From CBDDEI01 sp965226775 (lineage in GTDB: Bacteria; Chloroflexota; Dehalococcoidia; SHYD01), in the NCBI GenBank assembly GCA_965226775.1, contig CBDDEI010000002.1:620001-684000 (forward strand): a DNA stretch of 64,000 bases, read 5' to 3'. Made by a program: the position numbers and the translations under genes. Under the pieces are notes generated by a model. The model saw only the letters and a list, made by a program, of their open reading frames with translations. It was not told the DNA's origin and did not search any database. Shown piece by piece: positions 35,533 to 43,846 of this stretch. The first letter of the stretch is position 1, and the number at the start of each line of letters is the position of its first letter.

Positions 35533-36861
35533 TTAGCCCTCCTCCTCTCGCCACCTAGCCAGCTCCGCGTCGGGGTCGGCCACGCCGAGCAGGTCCGCCG
35601 CGGTGTGGCGAGAGTGGATGCCCGCCGCCACCAGCGCCGTCTCATCGGCCACCAGGCGGCTGCGGTCTTGCGGCAGCACCGAGCCCCAATTGATGCCCAG
35701 TCGCACCGGCCCAAAGCGCTGATCCGTCTTTTGCTCCAGCACCCGCAGGATCATCTGGTTTCGTTGCCGGTAGGCCGCGCTCCTGATGAGCCGCTTGCGC
35801 TTCACCTTCTGCAACAACGGGTGCAGCTCCATCTCCAACGCCACGCCGGAGAGCGCTCGGCTGTTGTCGCCAAAGCTGGTGCGGGGCGCTTCCCCCAAGT
35901 CGTGGAGCGCCCGGTACAGCAGGTCGATGTAGCTGGTGTGCAGTTGCACGCCGCCGCCCTGCAGCAGATCCAGGAGGTATGCCTTAGCCCGCTCCGGCAG
36001 CTCCCACACCGCGCCTGGCTGCACTGCGATGTCCTGCGCGTCCTCCACGTTCTCCAGCACGGCAATGGGGTTGCCGGAAAGCTCGAGGATACTGGAAAGC
36101 TGGGTGAAGGCTCGGTTCAGCTCCCGGGCCGGCTCCATCAAGGGGGCCAGGTCCGACACCCCCCAGAACTGCTTGGCCTCCCTTAGGTTGGGGAAGACCA
36201 CAAAGGGGATGAAGCCGTAAGGGTTGGCCTTGGACTCCAGCAGCTCCCCCTCCAGCCAGAGCTGGAAGGCGTCTGCCGTCCACACCTCCGTAACGGCGTA
36301 GCTCTGCTTCTGCTGCCGAGCGCCCCGCGTCCTGCCTGCGGCCAGCGCCTGCGCGCCGTACAGCGCTGCCGCTTCTTCTGCGCTCAACGCGTACCGGCTG
36401 GCCACGCGCCACAGCCGGCCGGGGTCGTCGCCCCACCACCAGACGTAGAGGCCCTGCACGTCCGGCGCGGTAACCCGCACCCGGCCTTGCGCCGGGTCCC
36501 AGGTCACTTTGAAGCAGCCGTCGCCCAGGATGGCGGTATCCACCTCCGTGTCGAAGTCCAACTGCGCCAGGCCGTTGGCATCGTAGACCTGCGCCAGCGC
36601 GCGCTCCGCCTTGGTCGCCGCCTCGGCTGCCTCCGGCGAGGTCTCCCACGCCTCCGCGGTGTAGGTCACCTCGCTCATAAGATAAGAGGTAGCCTTCTCG
36701 ACGAGCACCTTGGCGTAGTTGAAGGTGAGACGGCGCTCCCTGCGCCACGCCCGGCCCTGCCACTGCGCGCCTCGGTAGAACTCCAGGTGTTCTCTGTAGC
36801 GCCGGAACCGTTCCTGATCCATGCGGGCGAGTTGCTGTGGAAAGGGTGCTGTTTGTTCCAT
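35533..36861 (-). CDS. Phage portal protein (SPP1 gp6-like)
   Basis: 442 residues. Portal ring subunit through which phage DNA is packaged. Family pattern: EHLEFYRGAQWQGR, TFNYAKVLVEKATSYLMSE, YDANGLAQLDFDTEVDTAILGDGCFKVTW, VYVWWW-like beta region, NPYGFIPFVVFPN, DLAPLMEPARELNRAFTQLSSILELSGNPIAVLE, and SGVALEMELHPLLQKVKRKR, then a C-terminal wing ending in an acidic WREEEG. AGGAGT nine bases before ATG 36861. The terminase lies two genes upstream, as in tailed phages, but nothing phage-like follows downstream. Confidence 0.85.
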   Translation of the reverse strand: MEQTAPFPQQLARMDQERFRRYREHLEFYRGAQWQGRAWRRERRLTFNYAKVLVEKATSYLMSEVTYTAEAWETSPEAAEAATKAERALAQVYDANGLAQLDFDTEVDTAILGDGCFKVTWDPAQGRVRVTAPDVQGLYVWWWGDDPGRLWRVASRYALSAEEAAALYGAQALAAGRTRGARQQKQSYAVTEVWTADAFQLWLEGELLESKANPYGFIPFVVFPNLREAKQFWGVSDLAPLMEPARELNRAFTQLSSILELSGNPIAVLENVEDAQDIAVQPGAVWELPERAKAYLLDLLQGGGVQLHTSYIDLLYRALHDLGEAPRTSFGDNSRALSGVALEMELHPLLQKVKRKRLIRSAAYRQRNQMILRVLEQKTDQRFGPVRLGINWGSVLPQDRSRLVADETALVAAGIHSRHTAADLLGVADPDAELARWREEEG

Positions 36862-36959
36862 AAAGAAGTTACTCCTCTTGTATCATCCCAACCCCCGCAA
36901 AGGGGTTTGAGGTAACCTACGGGTTCATCAATGAGTTCAGGGGGACTCCCCCGTGATGC

Positions 36960-37274
36960 CTATTGCTGACCCTGCCCTCGCATGCGGGCCACCGCACGGT
37001 GCACTGTGCGACGGCTCACGCCAAAGCGCTCCGCCAGCGCGTGGATGTCCGGCCCCCGCTCCAGGTACAGCCGGTAGATCTCCTTGTCCCGCTCCTCCTG
37101 CGCCTGCCGTCGCTCCTCCTCTGGCTCATCGTAGATGCACTTCGCCAGCGGACATCGCAGGCAGGAGGGTGATACCTCGCACCCGGTATCCGGGAAGTAA
37201 TCCTCGCTCGGCTCCCGGTCCACCAGCGGCAGCCGGCGCTTCTTGCTGTAAAGCTCTGTTCGTAACCCTGTCAT
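36960..37274 (-). CDS. Cysteine-cluster HTH protein beside terminase
   Basis: 104 residues. N-terminal basic segment, a four-cysteine cluster CEVSPSCLRCPLAKC (C-x6-C-x2-C-x4-C, about residues 32-46) that could bind zinc or an Fe-S cluster, a charged helix (EEERRQAQEERDKEIYRLYL), and a C-terminal helix-turn-helix IHALAERFGVSRRTVHRAVARM. Its place between terminase and portal fits a small terminase subunit or a late-gene regulator; neither is proven. Confidence 0.7.
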   Translation of the reverse strand: MTGLRTELYSKKRRLPLVDREPSEDYFPDTGCEVSPSCLRCPLAKCIYDEPEEERRQAQEERDKEIYRLYLERGPDIHALAERFGVSRRTVHRAVARMRGQGQQ

Positions 37275-37288
37275 TGACCGTCCCCCAC

Positions 37289-38662
37289 TTACGCATTGCT
37301 GTAACTCCGACCTCTCGCACTCCGGGGCTGGTACATACTCGCCGCCTCCAGGGTGAGCGCTAAGCTCATCAGGTAATCGTCATGGCCGTCCCGCTCCTTC
37401 ACGTAGAATTGCATCCGTTGGTTGGATCGATACTCTCCTTGCGCCCGCTGCAACTGCCGCCACAGCTCCCCACACTCCTCGGTGCCGTCCGGCGCATACA
37501 GCTTCAGGCGATGCAGGTTGGCTGCCGCCAGCAGCGCGAAGCCCAGGCGTGACTTGCTCTCCGCACTGAACACAAAGGGGTGCGCTACGGCCGCGCCCAG
37601 CAGTCGCTGGAGCATGCTGGCGATGCCTTGGCCCAGGCCCGTGGCGTCTACTAGCACGCGACGGCAATGCCAGGTGCGCCCCAGTAGGCCCGACAGCTCG
37701 CCGATGAGCGACGCGTGGTCGCGGCCGCTCCAGCGCGCGTGTTCCACCACCTCGACTCGTGGCGCGGGCACCAGTGACGGCTCATCGCTGGGCATCACCC
37801 GCGCGATGGTCGCCACTGTGGCATCGTGTTCCCGCGCTCCTTCGCCCTCTCCCGCGCCGCCGCCAATATCGACGCCCGCCACGTAGACGGCGCCGTCGGG
37901 CGCGTGCAGCCGGGGGTGGTCACCCTGCAACCACGCCAGCTGTTGCGCGCTGAACAGCCCGAGGCCGCCGTGGAGCGGCTCCAGGCAGTACTGCGTGCGG
38001 AACAGGGGATGGTTGCTCCCCAACCGCGCCTCTTCGCCTGCTACGTAGACGCCATAGTTGGGGTTGTGTCGTGCCACTTCTTGCCAGTCGTAGTGGAAAT
38101 GGCGTTGTATGCCATCCTTCCGCTCTAGCTCCAGGTTCACCTGTTTCTGCTGCTCCAGCAGCGACTCGCCGTCCCAGGGCGTGCCGTATAGCACGGTAGT
38201 GGCGTTGGCGCTGGCCCCCATGGGCCGGAACTCCTTCTGATACTTCTCCGGGTCCACGTCCTGGGCCTCGTCCACCTCCAGCAGCAGGTCGGCGGTCGCG
38301 CCCACCACGTTGGCCGACGGTTCCGCGCTGTAGAAGCGTTGCTGCGCCCGGCCCAGCCGCACCAGGTAGCCGTGCTCCGTGCGGACGTGGTCGCCGTAGC
38401 CCGCTTCCGACAAGCGAGCCCGCAGCCGCTCCATACTGATGAGCGCCTGAGGGGCAAAGGTGGGCGCGCACTTCACGCCGCTCCCGCCCTTGAGCATGTG
38501 GAGGGTCAGCAGCAAGGTCTCCAGCTGTGCCGAGAGTTCGTTCTTGCCTCCCTGCCGGGCGATCTCCACGGTGAAGGTAAGGCCGTTGCGGTTCAGCACG
38601 CTGTCCAGCACCGCCCGCCCGACCTCTACCTGGTACGGCCGCAATTTACGCATCACAGCCAC
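37289..38662 (-). CDS. Phage terminase large subunit
   Basis: 457 residues. Packaging ATPase plus nuclease. ATPase: EIARQGGKNE (33-42, Walker A-like), LLLEVDEAQDVD (Walker B with catalytic E, about 127-137), TTVLYGTPWDG (coupling motif). Nuclease (RNase H fold): VAGVDIGGG, RRVLVDATGLGQGI and DGHDDYLMSLAL supply the metal-binding acidic residues. Length is normal and all motifs are intact, so the enzyme may be functional even though the phage is incomplete. Confidence 0.88.
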   Translation of the reverse strand: MAVMRKLRPYQVEVGRAVLDSVLNRNGLTFTVEIARQGGKNELSAQLETLLLTLHMLKGGSGVKCAPTFAPQALISMERLRARLSEAGYGDHVRTEHGYLVRLGRAQQRFYSAEPSANVVGATADLLLEVDEAQDVDPEKYQKEFRPMGASANATTVLYGTPWDGESLLEQQKQVNLELERKDGIQRHFHYDWQEVARHNPNYGVYVAGEEARLGSNHPLFRTQYCLEPLHGGLGLFSAQQLAWLQGDHPRLHAPDGAVYVAGVDIGGGAGEGEGAREHDATVATIARVMPSDEPSLVPAPRVEVVEHARWSGRDHASLIGELSGLLGRTWHCRRVLVDATGLGQGIASMLQRLLGAAVAHPFVFSAESKSRLGFALLAAANLHRLKLYAPDGTEECGELWRQLQRAQGEYRSNQRMQFYVKERDGHDDYLMSLALTLEAASMYQPRSARGRSYSNA

Positions 38663-38760
38663 GCACTACCCACGGCTCAATCCGTCCAGGGTGAGCGAAT
38701 GATCCGATTGAGAAAAATGGTGAGTCAGGTGTTGATTGAAATGCTTCCACAAACCGGTCC

Positions 38761-38994
38761 TCATGCCATACCCGACCATTTCAACAGCAGCTGCGTCAGC
38801 ACCGCGCCCGCCACTAAATAGAGCAGCCCGTTGATGCGGCTCCGCACCTCTGCCATCTCCCGCTCCAGTGCCGCCAAGCGCGCCGCCAGCTCTATCGCCG
38901 ACACCACGGCGCTTGGAGCAGCAGCCGGAGCGTGATTGCCCGCCGCGCGCGACCGCTGTAGCAACGACCGCAGCGCGCGGGTGAACTCATCCAC
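38761..38994 (-). CDS. XhlA/holin-like small membrane protein
   Basis: 77 residues from GTG 38994, which has GGAGGA eight bases upstream and overlaps the preceding stop as GTGGATGA; a longer frame from 39030 lacks this support. A helical coiled-coil part (ELAARLAALEREMAEVRSRI) is followed by one C-terminal membrane span (LLYLVAGAVLTQLLL). This is the layout of phage hemolysin XhlA/holin-accessory proteins, but homology is not certain. Confidence 0.65.
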   Translation of the reverse strand: MDEFTRALRSLLQRSRAAGNHAPAAAPSAVVSAIELAARLAALEREMAEVRSRINGLLYLVAGAVLTQLLLKWSGMA

Positions 38995-39343
38995 GGGAAT
39001 CTTCCTCCGGCAGCAGCAACTCGCCGACACCCTTCAGCACACCCACCGCGCTCTGAAAGAGATCGTCCTCACTCTTGCCGCTGATGCGATAGCGCGCCGC
39101 CACCGCGCGCACTAACAGCTCCATGCCCCGCAGGATCACGGGCATGTCATCCGGGTGCTGTGCCAGGCTGCTGTACAGCTTCACCCGTAAGACCGCGATC
39201 TCCTCGTCCAGTCCCTCCACCGCTCGTGCGGGACCTAACGCCGCTTGCTCGGCTTCCTGGAGCGCGGTGGTGTAAAAGTCTCGAGCGACTTTACGGGTCC
39301 GCCGCCGTTTTACTGGATGGACTCGCTCCGGTTCCTTAGTCAT
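38987..39343 (-). CDS. Unknown helical protein of the phage cassette
   Basis: 118 residues from ATG 39343, which has GAGGAG just upstream and overlaps the previous stop as ATGACTAA. Strongly basic N-terminus (KRRRTRKVARDF) followed by helices (TTALQEAEQAALGPARAVEGLDEEIAVLRVKLYSSLA, ILRGMELLVRAVAARYRIS) and an acidic end (LLLPEEDSRG). No family recognised. Basic N-terminus plus helical body could bind DNA. Confidence 0.7.
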   Translation of the reverse strand: MTKEPERVHPVKRRRTRKVARDFYTTALQEAEQAALGPARAVEGLDEEIAVLRVKLYSSLAQHPDDMPVILRGMELLVRAVAARYRISGKSEDDLFQSAVGVLKGVGELLLPEEDSRG

Positions 39344-39482
39344 GCGGCTCCTCGAGCAGTGCCAGGATCTCCGGCAGAGTGTCCGGCACCGCATCCTCCA
39401 AGGTTCGTAGCAGGCCCAACGCGAGCAACAGCGCCACCAGCTCCCATTGCTCCTGTTTGATAGCTTGTTCCAATGTGCTCAT
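39336..39482 (-). CDS. 48-residue peptide of the phage cassette
   Basis: Short ORF from ATG 39482 with an excellent AGGAGG six bases upstream. Reads MSTLEQAIKQEQWELVALLL-ALGLLRTLEDAVPDTLPEIL-ALLEEPHD. Its start overlaps the stop of the membrane protein gene (ATGA) and its stop overlaps the start of the next gene. Amphipathic leucine-rich helices; function unknown. The overlaps and ribosome site argue that it is translated. Confidence 0.65.
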   Translation of the reverse strand: MSTLEQAIKQEQWELVALLLALGLLRTLEDAVPDTLPEILALLEEPHD

Positions 39483-39781
39483 GCCTTGCCTCCTGTGAGT
39501 CGAACCAGCAGTCGCTGCACTACCGCCAGCGCAATCGCCAGGCTCCCTAACGCGACCATGCCTTGGGCTAGCGCAGCCGTTTCCGGCGACGGTTCAGCGC
39601 CGCGCCAGAGACTTACCCCGTGCACAACGCTCTGGGCCAACGTCCCGCCGCACACCAGCGCGAGAATGTTTGCGCTTCTGCGCCGCCGGTGTCCTAGGGG
39701 GCGGATCGTGGCAAAGTAGGCTGCGTTGCCCGCGCTGGCAAGCGTAGTGATAGCGTGTAAAATCAGCAGTCCTTCTGTCAC
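39479..39781 (-). CDS. Three-span small membrane protein, possible holin
   Basis: 100 residues from GTG 39781 with GAGGAG four bases upstream. Three hydrophobic segments: LLILHAITTLASAGNAAYFA, ANILALVCGGTLAQSVVHGV, MVALGSLAIALAVVQRLLV, separated by a basic loop (RPLGHRRRRSA). First gene of the cassette. Size and topology are those of holins, but similar proteins have other roles. Confidence 0.65.
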   Translation of the reverse strand: MTEGLLILHAITTLASAGNAAYFATIRPLGHRRRRSANILALVCGGTLAQSVVHGVSLWRGAEPSPETAALAQGMVALGSLAIALAVVQRLLVRLTGGKA

Positions 39782-39934
39782 CGTGCTCCTCTACTGGCCG
39801 GGCTGTCCCCGCCCTCATTCAGTACCGCCACTCAACAACTTCCTACCGCGGGGCAAGGCTCAGCCCGACCAGTGAAGTAAAAATAGAATAAACGTTCTAA
39901 TTTAGTCAAGACAAATGGCACAGATGTAACCGTT

Positions 39935-40890
39935 GTCATTACGAGAAGAGTGGGGAGTGCGTCGGGCGTGGCAGCCACCCCCGCTCGTGGTGAGCTAGTC
40001 GAACCAGGAGCAGGTGCGCGGGCCTCTGTCATTGCGAGGACTCGCCCTAAGGCGAGGCCGTGGCAATCTGGGGCGGGGGAGGAGGCGTTGCCCGTAGCCT
40101 GCGCGTGGGACACTCCCCGACACCGTGCCTCCCCGCCTCCCCAGATTGCTTCGCTCCTGCGTCGCTCCTCGCAAAGACGGGCTCACCATGAGCGGAGCGG
40201 GCAGCGTACCCCCGCTCATGGTGAGCTAGTCGAACCAGGAGCAGGCGCTGGGCCTCTGTCGTTGCGAGGACTCACCCTAGGCGAGGCCGTGGCAATCTGG
40301 GGCGGGGAGGAGCGCCGTTGCCCGTTGGCCTGCGCGTGGGACTGCTCCCCGACACCGTGCCTCCCGGCCTCCCCAGATTCGCTTCGTCACTCCTGCGTCG
40401 CTCCTCGCATGGTTCGACGGGCTGCGGAGCGGAGCGGGCAGCCACCCCCGCTCATGGTGAGCTAGTCGAACCAGGAGCAGGCGCGCGGGCCTCTGTCGTT
40501 GCGAGGACTCGCCCTAGGCGAGGCCGTGGCAATCTGGGGCGGGGGAGGCGCCGTTGCCCGTTGGCCTGCGCGTGGGATGCTCCCCGACACCGTGCCTCCC
40601 CGCCTCCCCAGATTGCTTCGTCACTCCTGCGTCGCTCCTCGCAAAGACAGTGTGGAGCGGTATGGCAGCCACCCCCGCTCGTGGTGAGCTAGTCGAACCA
40701 GGAGCAGGACTCGCCCTGTAGGCGAGGCCGTGGCAATCTGGGGCGGGGGAGGAGGCGTTGTCCGTTGGCCTGCGCGTGGGATGCTCCCCGACACCGTGCC
40801 TCACCCACCTCACCGATTGCTTCGTCGAACTCCTGCGTCGCTCCTCGCAAAGACAGTGCTGGGGTGGTAGGGTGGCCAGCCCTCCGCAGC
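39935..40890. repeat. Tandem array of four composite A+D repeat units (about 230 bp each)
   Basis: Units begin near 39983, 40214, 40449 and 40678, each with GTGAGCTAGTCGAACCAGGA, a D copy (TTGCGAGGACTCGCC, then CGTGGCAATCTGGGGCGGGG), GGCCTGCGCGTGGGA and CCCCGACACCGTGCCTCCC, and a second D copy in reverse orientation (CCCCAGATTGCTTCG, then CTCCTGCGTCGCTCCTCGCA). The two opposed D copies can pair into a long hairpin in each unit. The fourth unit lacks part of its left D copy. Long ORFs across the array are repeat translations. Confidence 0.8.
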
Positions 40891-40996
40891 CAGCATCTTG
40901 CCTCCCGCACGCCTGCAGTGTAGAGTGCGTTGAGCAACAGCTTCGGTGGTCGAGCCTGCCGAGAGCACCGAGGCTTAATGAAAAGATGCGTTTAGC

Positions 40997-41590
40997 ATGA
41001 CCACTGCAAACCTGAACCGCTGCCCCTGGCCCGGCGCCGATCCCCTCATGCAGGCCTATCATGATCAGGAGTGGGGTGTGCCCGTCCATGACGACCGTAA
41101 ACACTTCGAGTTCCTGGTGCTGGACGGCATGCAGGCAGGGTTAAGCTGGCAAACTATCCTCCGCAAGCGCGAGAACTTTCGTCGAGCCTTCGACGGCTTC
41201 GATCCCGCGGTTGTGGCCCGCTATGGAGATAGTGAGGTCGAGCGCCTCCTCTCCGACGCCGGGATTGTGCGCAACCGCCTCAAGGTCCACGCAGCCATAA
41301 CAAACGCTCAGTGGCTGCAGGAAACCCAGGCGGAGTTCGGCTCCTTCGATGCTTATATCTGGCGCTTTGTAGATGGCCGCACCATCCTCCACCAGCGACG
41401 CGCACTTACCGACCTTCCCGCTACCTCTCCCGAGTCCGACGCCATGAGCAAGGACCTGGTGCGCCGCGGCTTCAAGTTCGTGGGCTCCACCATCTGCTAC
41501 GCCTACATGCAGGCCGCGGGTATGATCAACGACCATGTGGTCGACTGCTTCCGCTACGATGAGCTGGCGCAGGCGGGAGCTCACTCGTGA
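40997..41590 (+). CDS. tag: DNA-3-methyladenine glycosylase I
   Basis: 197 residues. Removes 3-methyladenine from alkylated DNA. Family landmarks: N-terminal RCPWPGADPLMQAYHDQEWGVP, LDGMQAGLSWQTILRKRENFRRAFDGFDP (HhH-like), and the C-terminal zinc site with GMINDHVVDCFRY together with the N-terminal Cys and His. Stop overlaps the next start (GTGA). First gene of a three-gene plus-strand unit with radC. Confidence 0.95.
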   Translation: MTTANLNRCPWPGADPLMQAYHDQEWGVPVHDDRKHFEFLVLDGMQAGLSWQTILRKRENFRRAFDGFDPAVVARYGDSEVERLLSDAGIVRNRLKVHAAITNAQWLQETQAEFGSFDAYIWRFVDGRTILHQRRALTDLPATSPESDAMSKDLVRRGFKFVGSTICYAYMQAAGMINDHVVDCFRYDELAQAGAHS

Positions 41591-42198
41591 ACCGCCGCAC
41601 CGACGACCTTTACGAGCGCGCTGGGCGGCTCCACGCCGTTCTTGGCGCAGCGCTAGGGGTGGACAGGAGCACAGCGCCCACACGACTGCGCGCTGACCTC
41701 AAGTGGTTGGAGTTCTTTCAGGAGTCTGGCGCGCCGGTCTCGGACGAGGACCTCGAGAGCCTGGCGGTGCCCCTTATCCAAGCCCTGGCAGACCTCCGGG
41801 AGGAAGCGGCCGCGTGGCTCACTACGCATGGACAGGACTCGGCCCAGGTGGACGCACTCATCGCGGCGCATGCGCCCGTAGCAATCCTCCAAGACCTGGC
41901 CTATCTCAATAGGTACGGCGCGCCTCCCAGAGATGGCGGGCTCTCCGGCAAAGCGCCCCGGCTTACGCACTTCCGCAGGATGATGCAGCCCGGTTCGGGG
42001 TCCCACAACACCTCGGTGACCTACGTCTTCGCCCCCTCCGGTGGGCCGCCGCTGGCCGGCGCAGGCTCGGAGCACACCACGGTCACCGCAGACGTGGTGG
42101 ATAGCGATGGCGTGAAGCTGGGCGACCTGCGGGAGCTGGAGCTGGCTGCTTTGACCGAGTGGGAAGCATTCTTCCGCTCTCTGGGCGTGATCCACTAG
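41587..42198 (+). CDS. Unknown protein between tag and radC
   Basis: 203 residues from GTG 41587, overlapping the tag stop. N-terminal two-thirds helical (RLHAVLGAALGVDRS, DLKWLEFFQESGAPVSDEDLESL, LIQALADLREEAAAWLTTHG), C-terminal third beta-rich (SVTYVFAPSGGPP, HTTVTADVVDSDGVKLGDL) and ending ALTEWEAFFRSLGVIH. No family recognised, no signal or membrane span. Location suggests DNA repair, but no catalytic motif is visible. Confidence 0.8.
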   Translation: MNRRTDDLYERAGRLHAVLGAALGVDRSTAPTRLRADLKWLEFFQESGAPVSDEDLESLAVPLIQALADLREEAAAWLTTHGQDSAQVDALIAAHAPVAILQDLAYLNRYGAPPRDGGLSGKAPRLTHFRRMMQPGSGSHNTSVTYVFAPSGGPPLAGAGSEHTTVTADVVDSDGVKLGDLRELELAALTEWEAFFRSLGVIH

Positions 42199-42211
42199 TC
42201 GGGAGCAGCTC

Positions 42212-42925
42212 ATGACCACTACGCCTGACCCGCCCGTCGAGTACCGTCTCCGCATCCGGGAGTTGCCCGCAGAGGAACGCCCGCGGGAGCGGCTGCGGGA
42301 CTACGGCCCCGGCGCCCTCAGCAATGCCGAGCTCCTTGCCATCATCCTGCGCGTGGGCACGGCTACCGAGAACGCGGTGCGCTTGGCCGAGCGCCTGCTA
42401 GCCCACTTCGGCGGCCTGCCGGGTCTGTATCGTGCCAGCTTCAACGAGCTGCGCAACCAGCACGGCCTCGGCGAGGCTAAGGCGGCGCAGTTGCAGGCCG
42501 CGTTAGAGCTGGGCAAGCGCCTTCTCTCGATGTCTCCGGAGGATAGGGCCTCCGTGCGCTCACCACAGGACGTGGCTAACCTGGTACAGGGGGAGATGGC
42601 GTTGCTGGAGCAGGAGCACCTGCGGGTAGTGTTGCTGAACACCCGCAATCAGGTGTTGGGCATGCCGGAGCTGTATCGAGGCAGCGTGAACAGCGCGCAG
42701 GTGCGGGTGGCGGAGGTGCTGCGACCCGCGGTCCGGGAGAACTGCCCCGCGCTGGTCGTGGTCCACAACCATCCTTCCGGCGACCCTACGCCCAGCGGGC
42801 AGGACATCGCGCTGACTAAGGAGCTGGTGGCGGCCGGCAAGCTCCTCGACATCGAGGTCCTCGACCACATCGTCATTGGCCGCGGCCGCTTTGTCAGCCT
42901 CAAGGAAACCAACCAGGGGTTCTAG
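42212..42925 (+). CDS. radC: RadC family JAB-domain protein
   Basis: 237 residues. N-terminal UPF0758/helix-hairpin-helix part (LRDYGPGALSNAELLAIILRVGT, NQHGLGEAKAAQLQAALELG) and a JAB metalloprotease-like domain with RVAEVLRPAVRENCPALVVVHNHPSGDPTPSGQD, the HxHPSGxxxPSxxD metal site. Annotated as a DNA repair protein by family name; the biochemical role is unsettled. 13 bases after the previous gene. Confidence 0.94.
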   Translation: MTTTPDPPVEYRLRIRELPAEERPRERLRDYGPGALSNAELLAIILRVGTATENAVRLAERLLAHFGGLPGLYRASFNELRNQHGLGEAKAAQLQAALELGKRLLSMSPEDRASVRSPQDVANLVQGEMALLEQEHLRVVLLNTRNQVLGMPELYRGSVNSAQVRVAEVLRPAVRENCPALVVVHNHPSGDPTPSGQDIALTKELVAAGKLLDIEVLDHIVIGRGRFVSLKETNQGF

Positions 42926-42955
42926 TCGCGGGGCCTCACGCGCCGCCGATGCGGC

Positions 42956-43801
42956 CTATGACGTGGAGTCCTCATCCAAAGACCGGGCCGCTCGAGCGAC
43001 GGTAAGCATTGCAAGCGCGCGGCGATCCATTTCATCCAACCACTCGGGTTTATACTGGTCTGCTGCGCTGGCGCCTCCGCGGCTGGCTCCGGTCCCCGTA
43101 GCCGCATACTTAACGCCAAAGCTGTAGCGGGCGGCCTTCAAGAGCTCCTCCTCTGTGGTTACGCCCGCCTCCATGAGTTCCTCCACCGCCTTACGCATGG
43201 CGCCCTGGAGGAAATTGATAACAAAGGAGCGGCGATCTTTCAGGACCTTGATAGGCACCCACCCCAAGCTCTCAATGAACTCGGCTGCACTGTTCAGGGT
43301 CTCGTCCGAAGTGCGTTCACCGCGAATGATCTCGACGGCTCGCAAGGCGATAGGGGGCTCAAAGAAGTGGATACCGACCACCTGCTCGGGGTGCGCGCAG
43401 TGTTCGGCAATCTGGGTGGTCGGAATCCCCGATGCGTTGGTGCCGAGGATAGTGCCGGGCCGCGCCACCGCCTCCATTTGCGCGAAGGCGGCCTGCTTCA
43501 TTTCAAGCCTTTCGGGCACGGCTTCTATCGCGAGGCCAGCCCCCGCAAGGCCCTCTTCCATGCTTGTGGTCGTGCGGATTTGGCCGAATGCGCGTTCCGC
43601 ATCGGAGGCAGAGATCTCGTTAGCCCTAACGAGCACGTTGAGGTTGTGGCGGACTTTCAGGAGGCAGTTTTCAAAGAGGTCGGCTGAAACGTCGATGAGG
43701 TTGACCTTATACTCGCCTAGCGAACAGACGGTGGTAATGCCACTACCCATCCATCCTGCGCCCACAACTGCGACTTCGTCGATGCCCGGTACTTTAGCCA
43801 T
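42956..43801 (-). CDS. 3-hydroxyacyl-CoA dehydrogenase family protein
   Basis: 281 residues. NAD domain VAVVGAGWMGSGITTVC with Asp in VNLIDVSADLF, IEAVPERLEMKQAAFAQME, catalytic segment GTNASGIPTTQIAEHCAHPEQVVGIHFFEPPI (His; the usual Asn of HFFNP is Glu here), then the C-terminal helical domain with FVINFLQGAMRKAVEELMEAGVTTEEEL. Oxidises 3-hydroxyacyl-CoA or, in relatives, other hydroxy acids such as L-gulonate. The HFFEP variant suggests a non-fatty-acid substrate. It lies beside remnants of an amidohydrolase on the same strand. Confidence 0.88.
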   Translation of the reverse strand: MAKVPGIDEVAVVGAGWMGSGITTVCSLGEYKVNLIDVSADLFENCLLKVRHNLNVLVRANEISASDAERAFGQIRTTTSMEEGLAGAGLAIEAVPERLEMKQAAFAQMEAVARPGTILGTNASGIPTTQIAEHCAHPEQVVGIHFFEPPIALRAVEIIRGERTSDETLNSAAEFIESLGWVPIKVLKDRRSFVINFLQGAMRKAVEELMEAGVTTEEELLKAARYSFGVKYAATGTGASRGGASAADQYKPEWLDEMDRRALAMLTVARAARSLDEDSTS

Positions 43802-43846
43802 GAGAATCCCTCTCTAACTACCTACTTGAAGATCACGTGCGCATAA

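Larger units (their letters stand above)
35533..39781 (-). mobile_element. Phage-derived terminase-portal cassette (prophage remnant or domesticated module)
   Basis: Seven genes on one strand in the order three-span membrane protein, 48-residue peptide, helical protein, XhlA-like protein, terminase large subunit, HTH protein, portal. The first four overlap by a few bases with strong ribosome sites. No protease, capsid, tail, lysis enzyme or integrase gene is present, and both ends abut interspersed repeats. All seven frames are intact although many genes nearby are broken. Confidence 0.75.
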
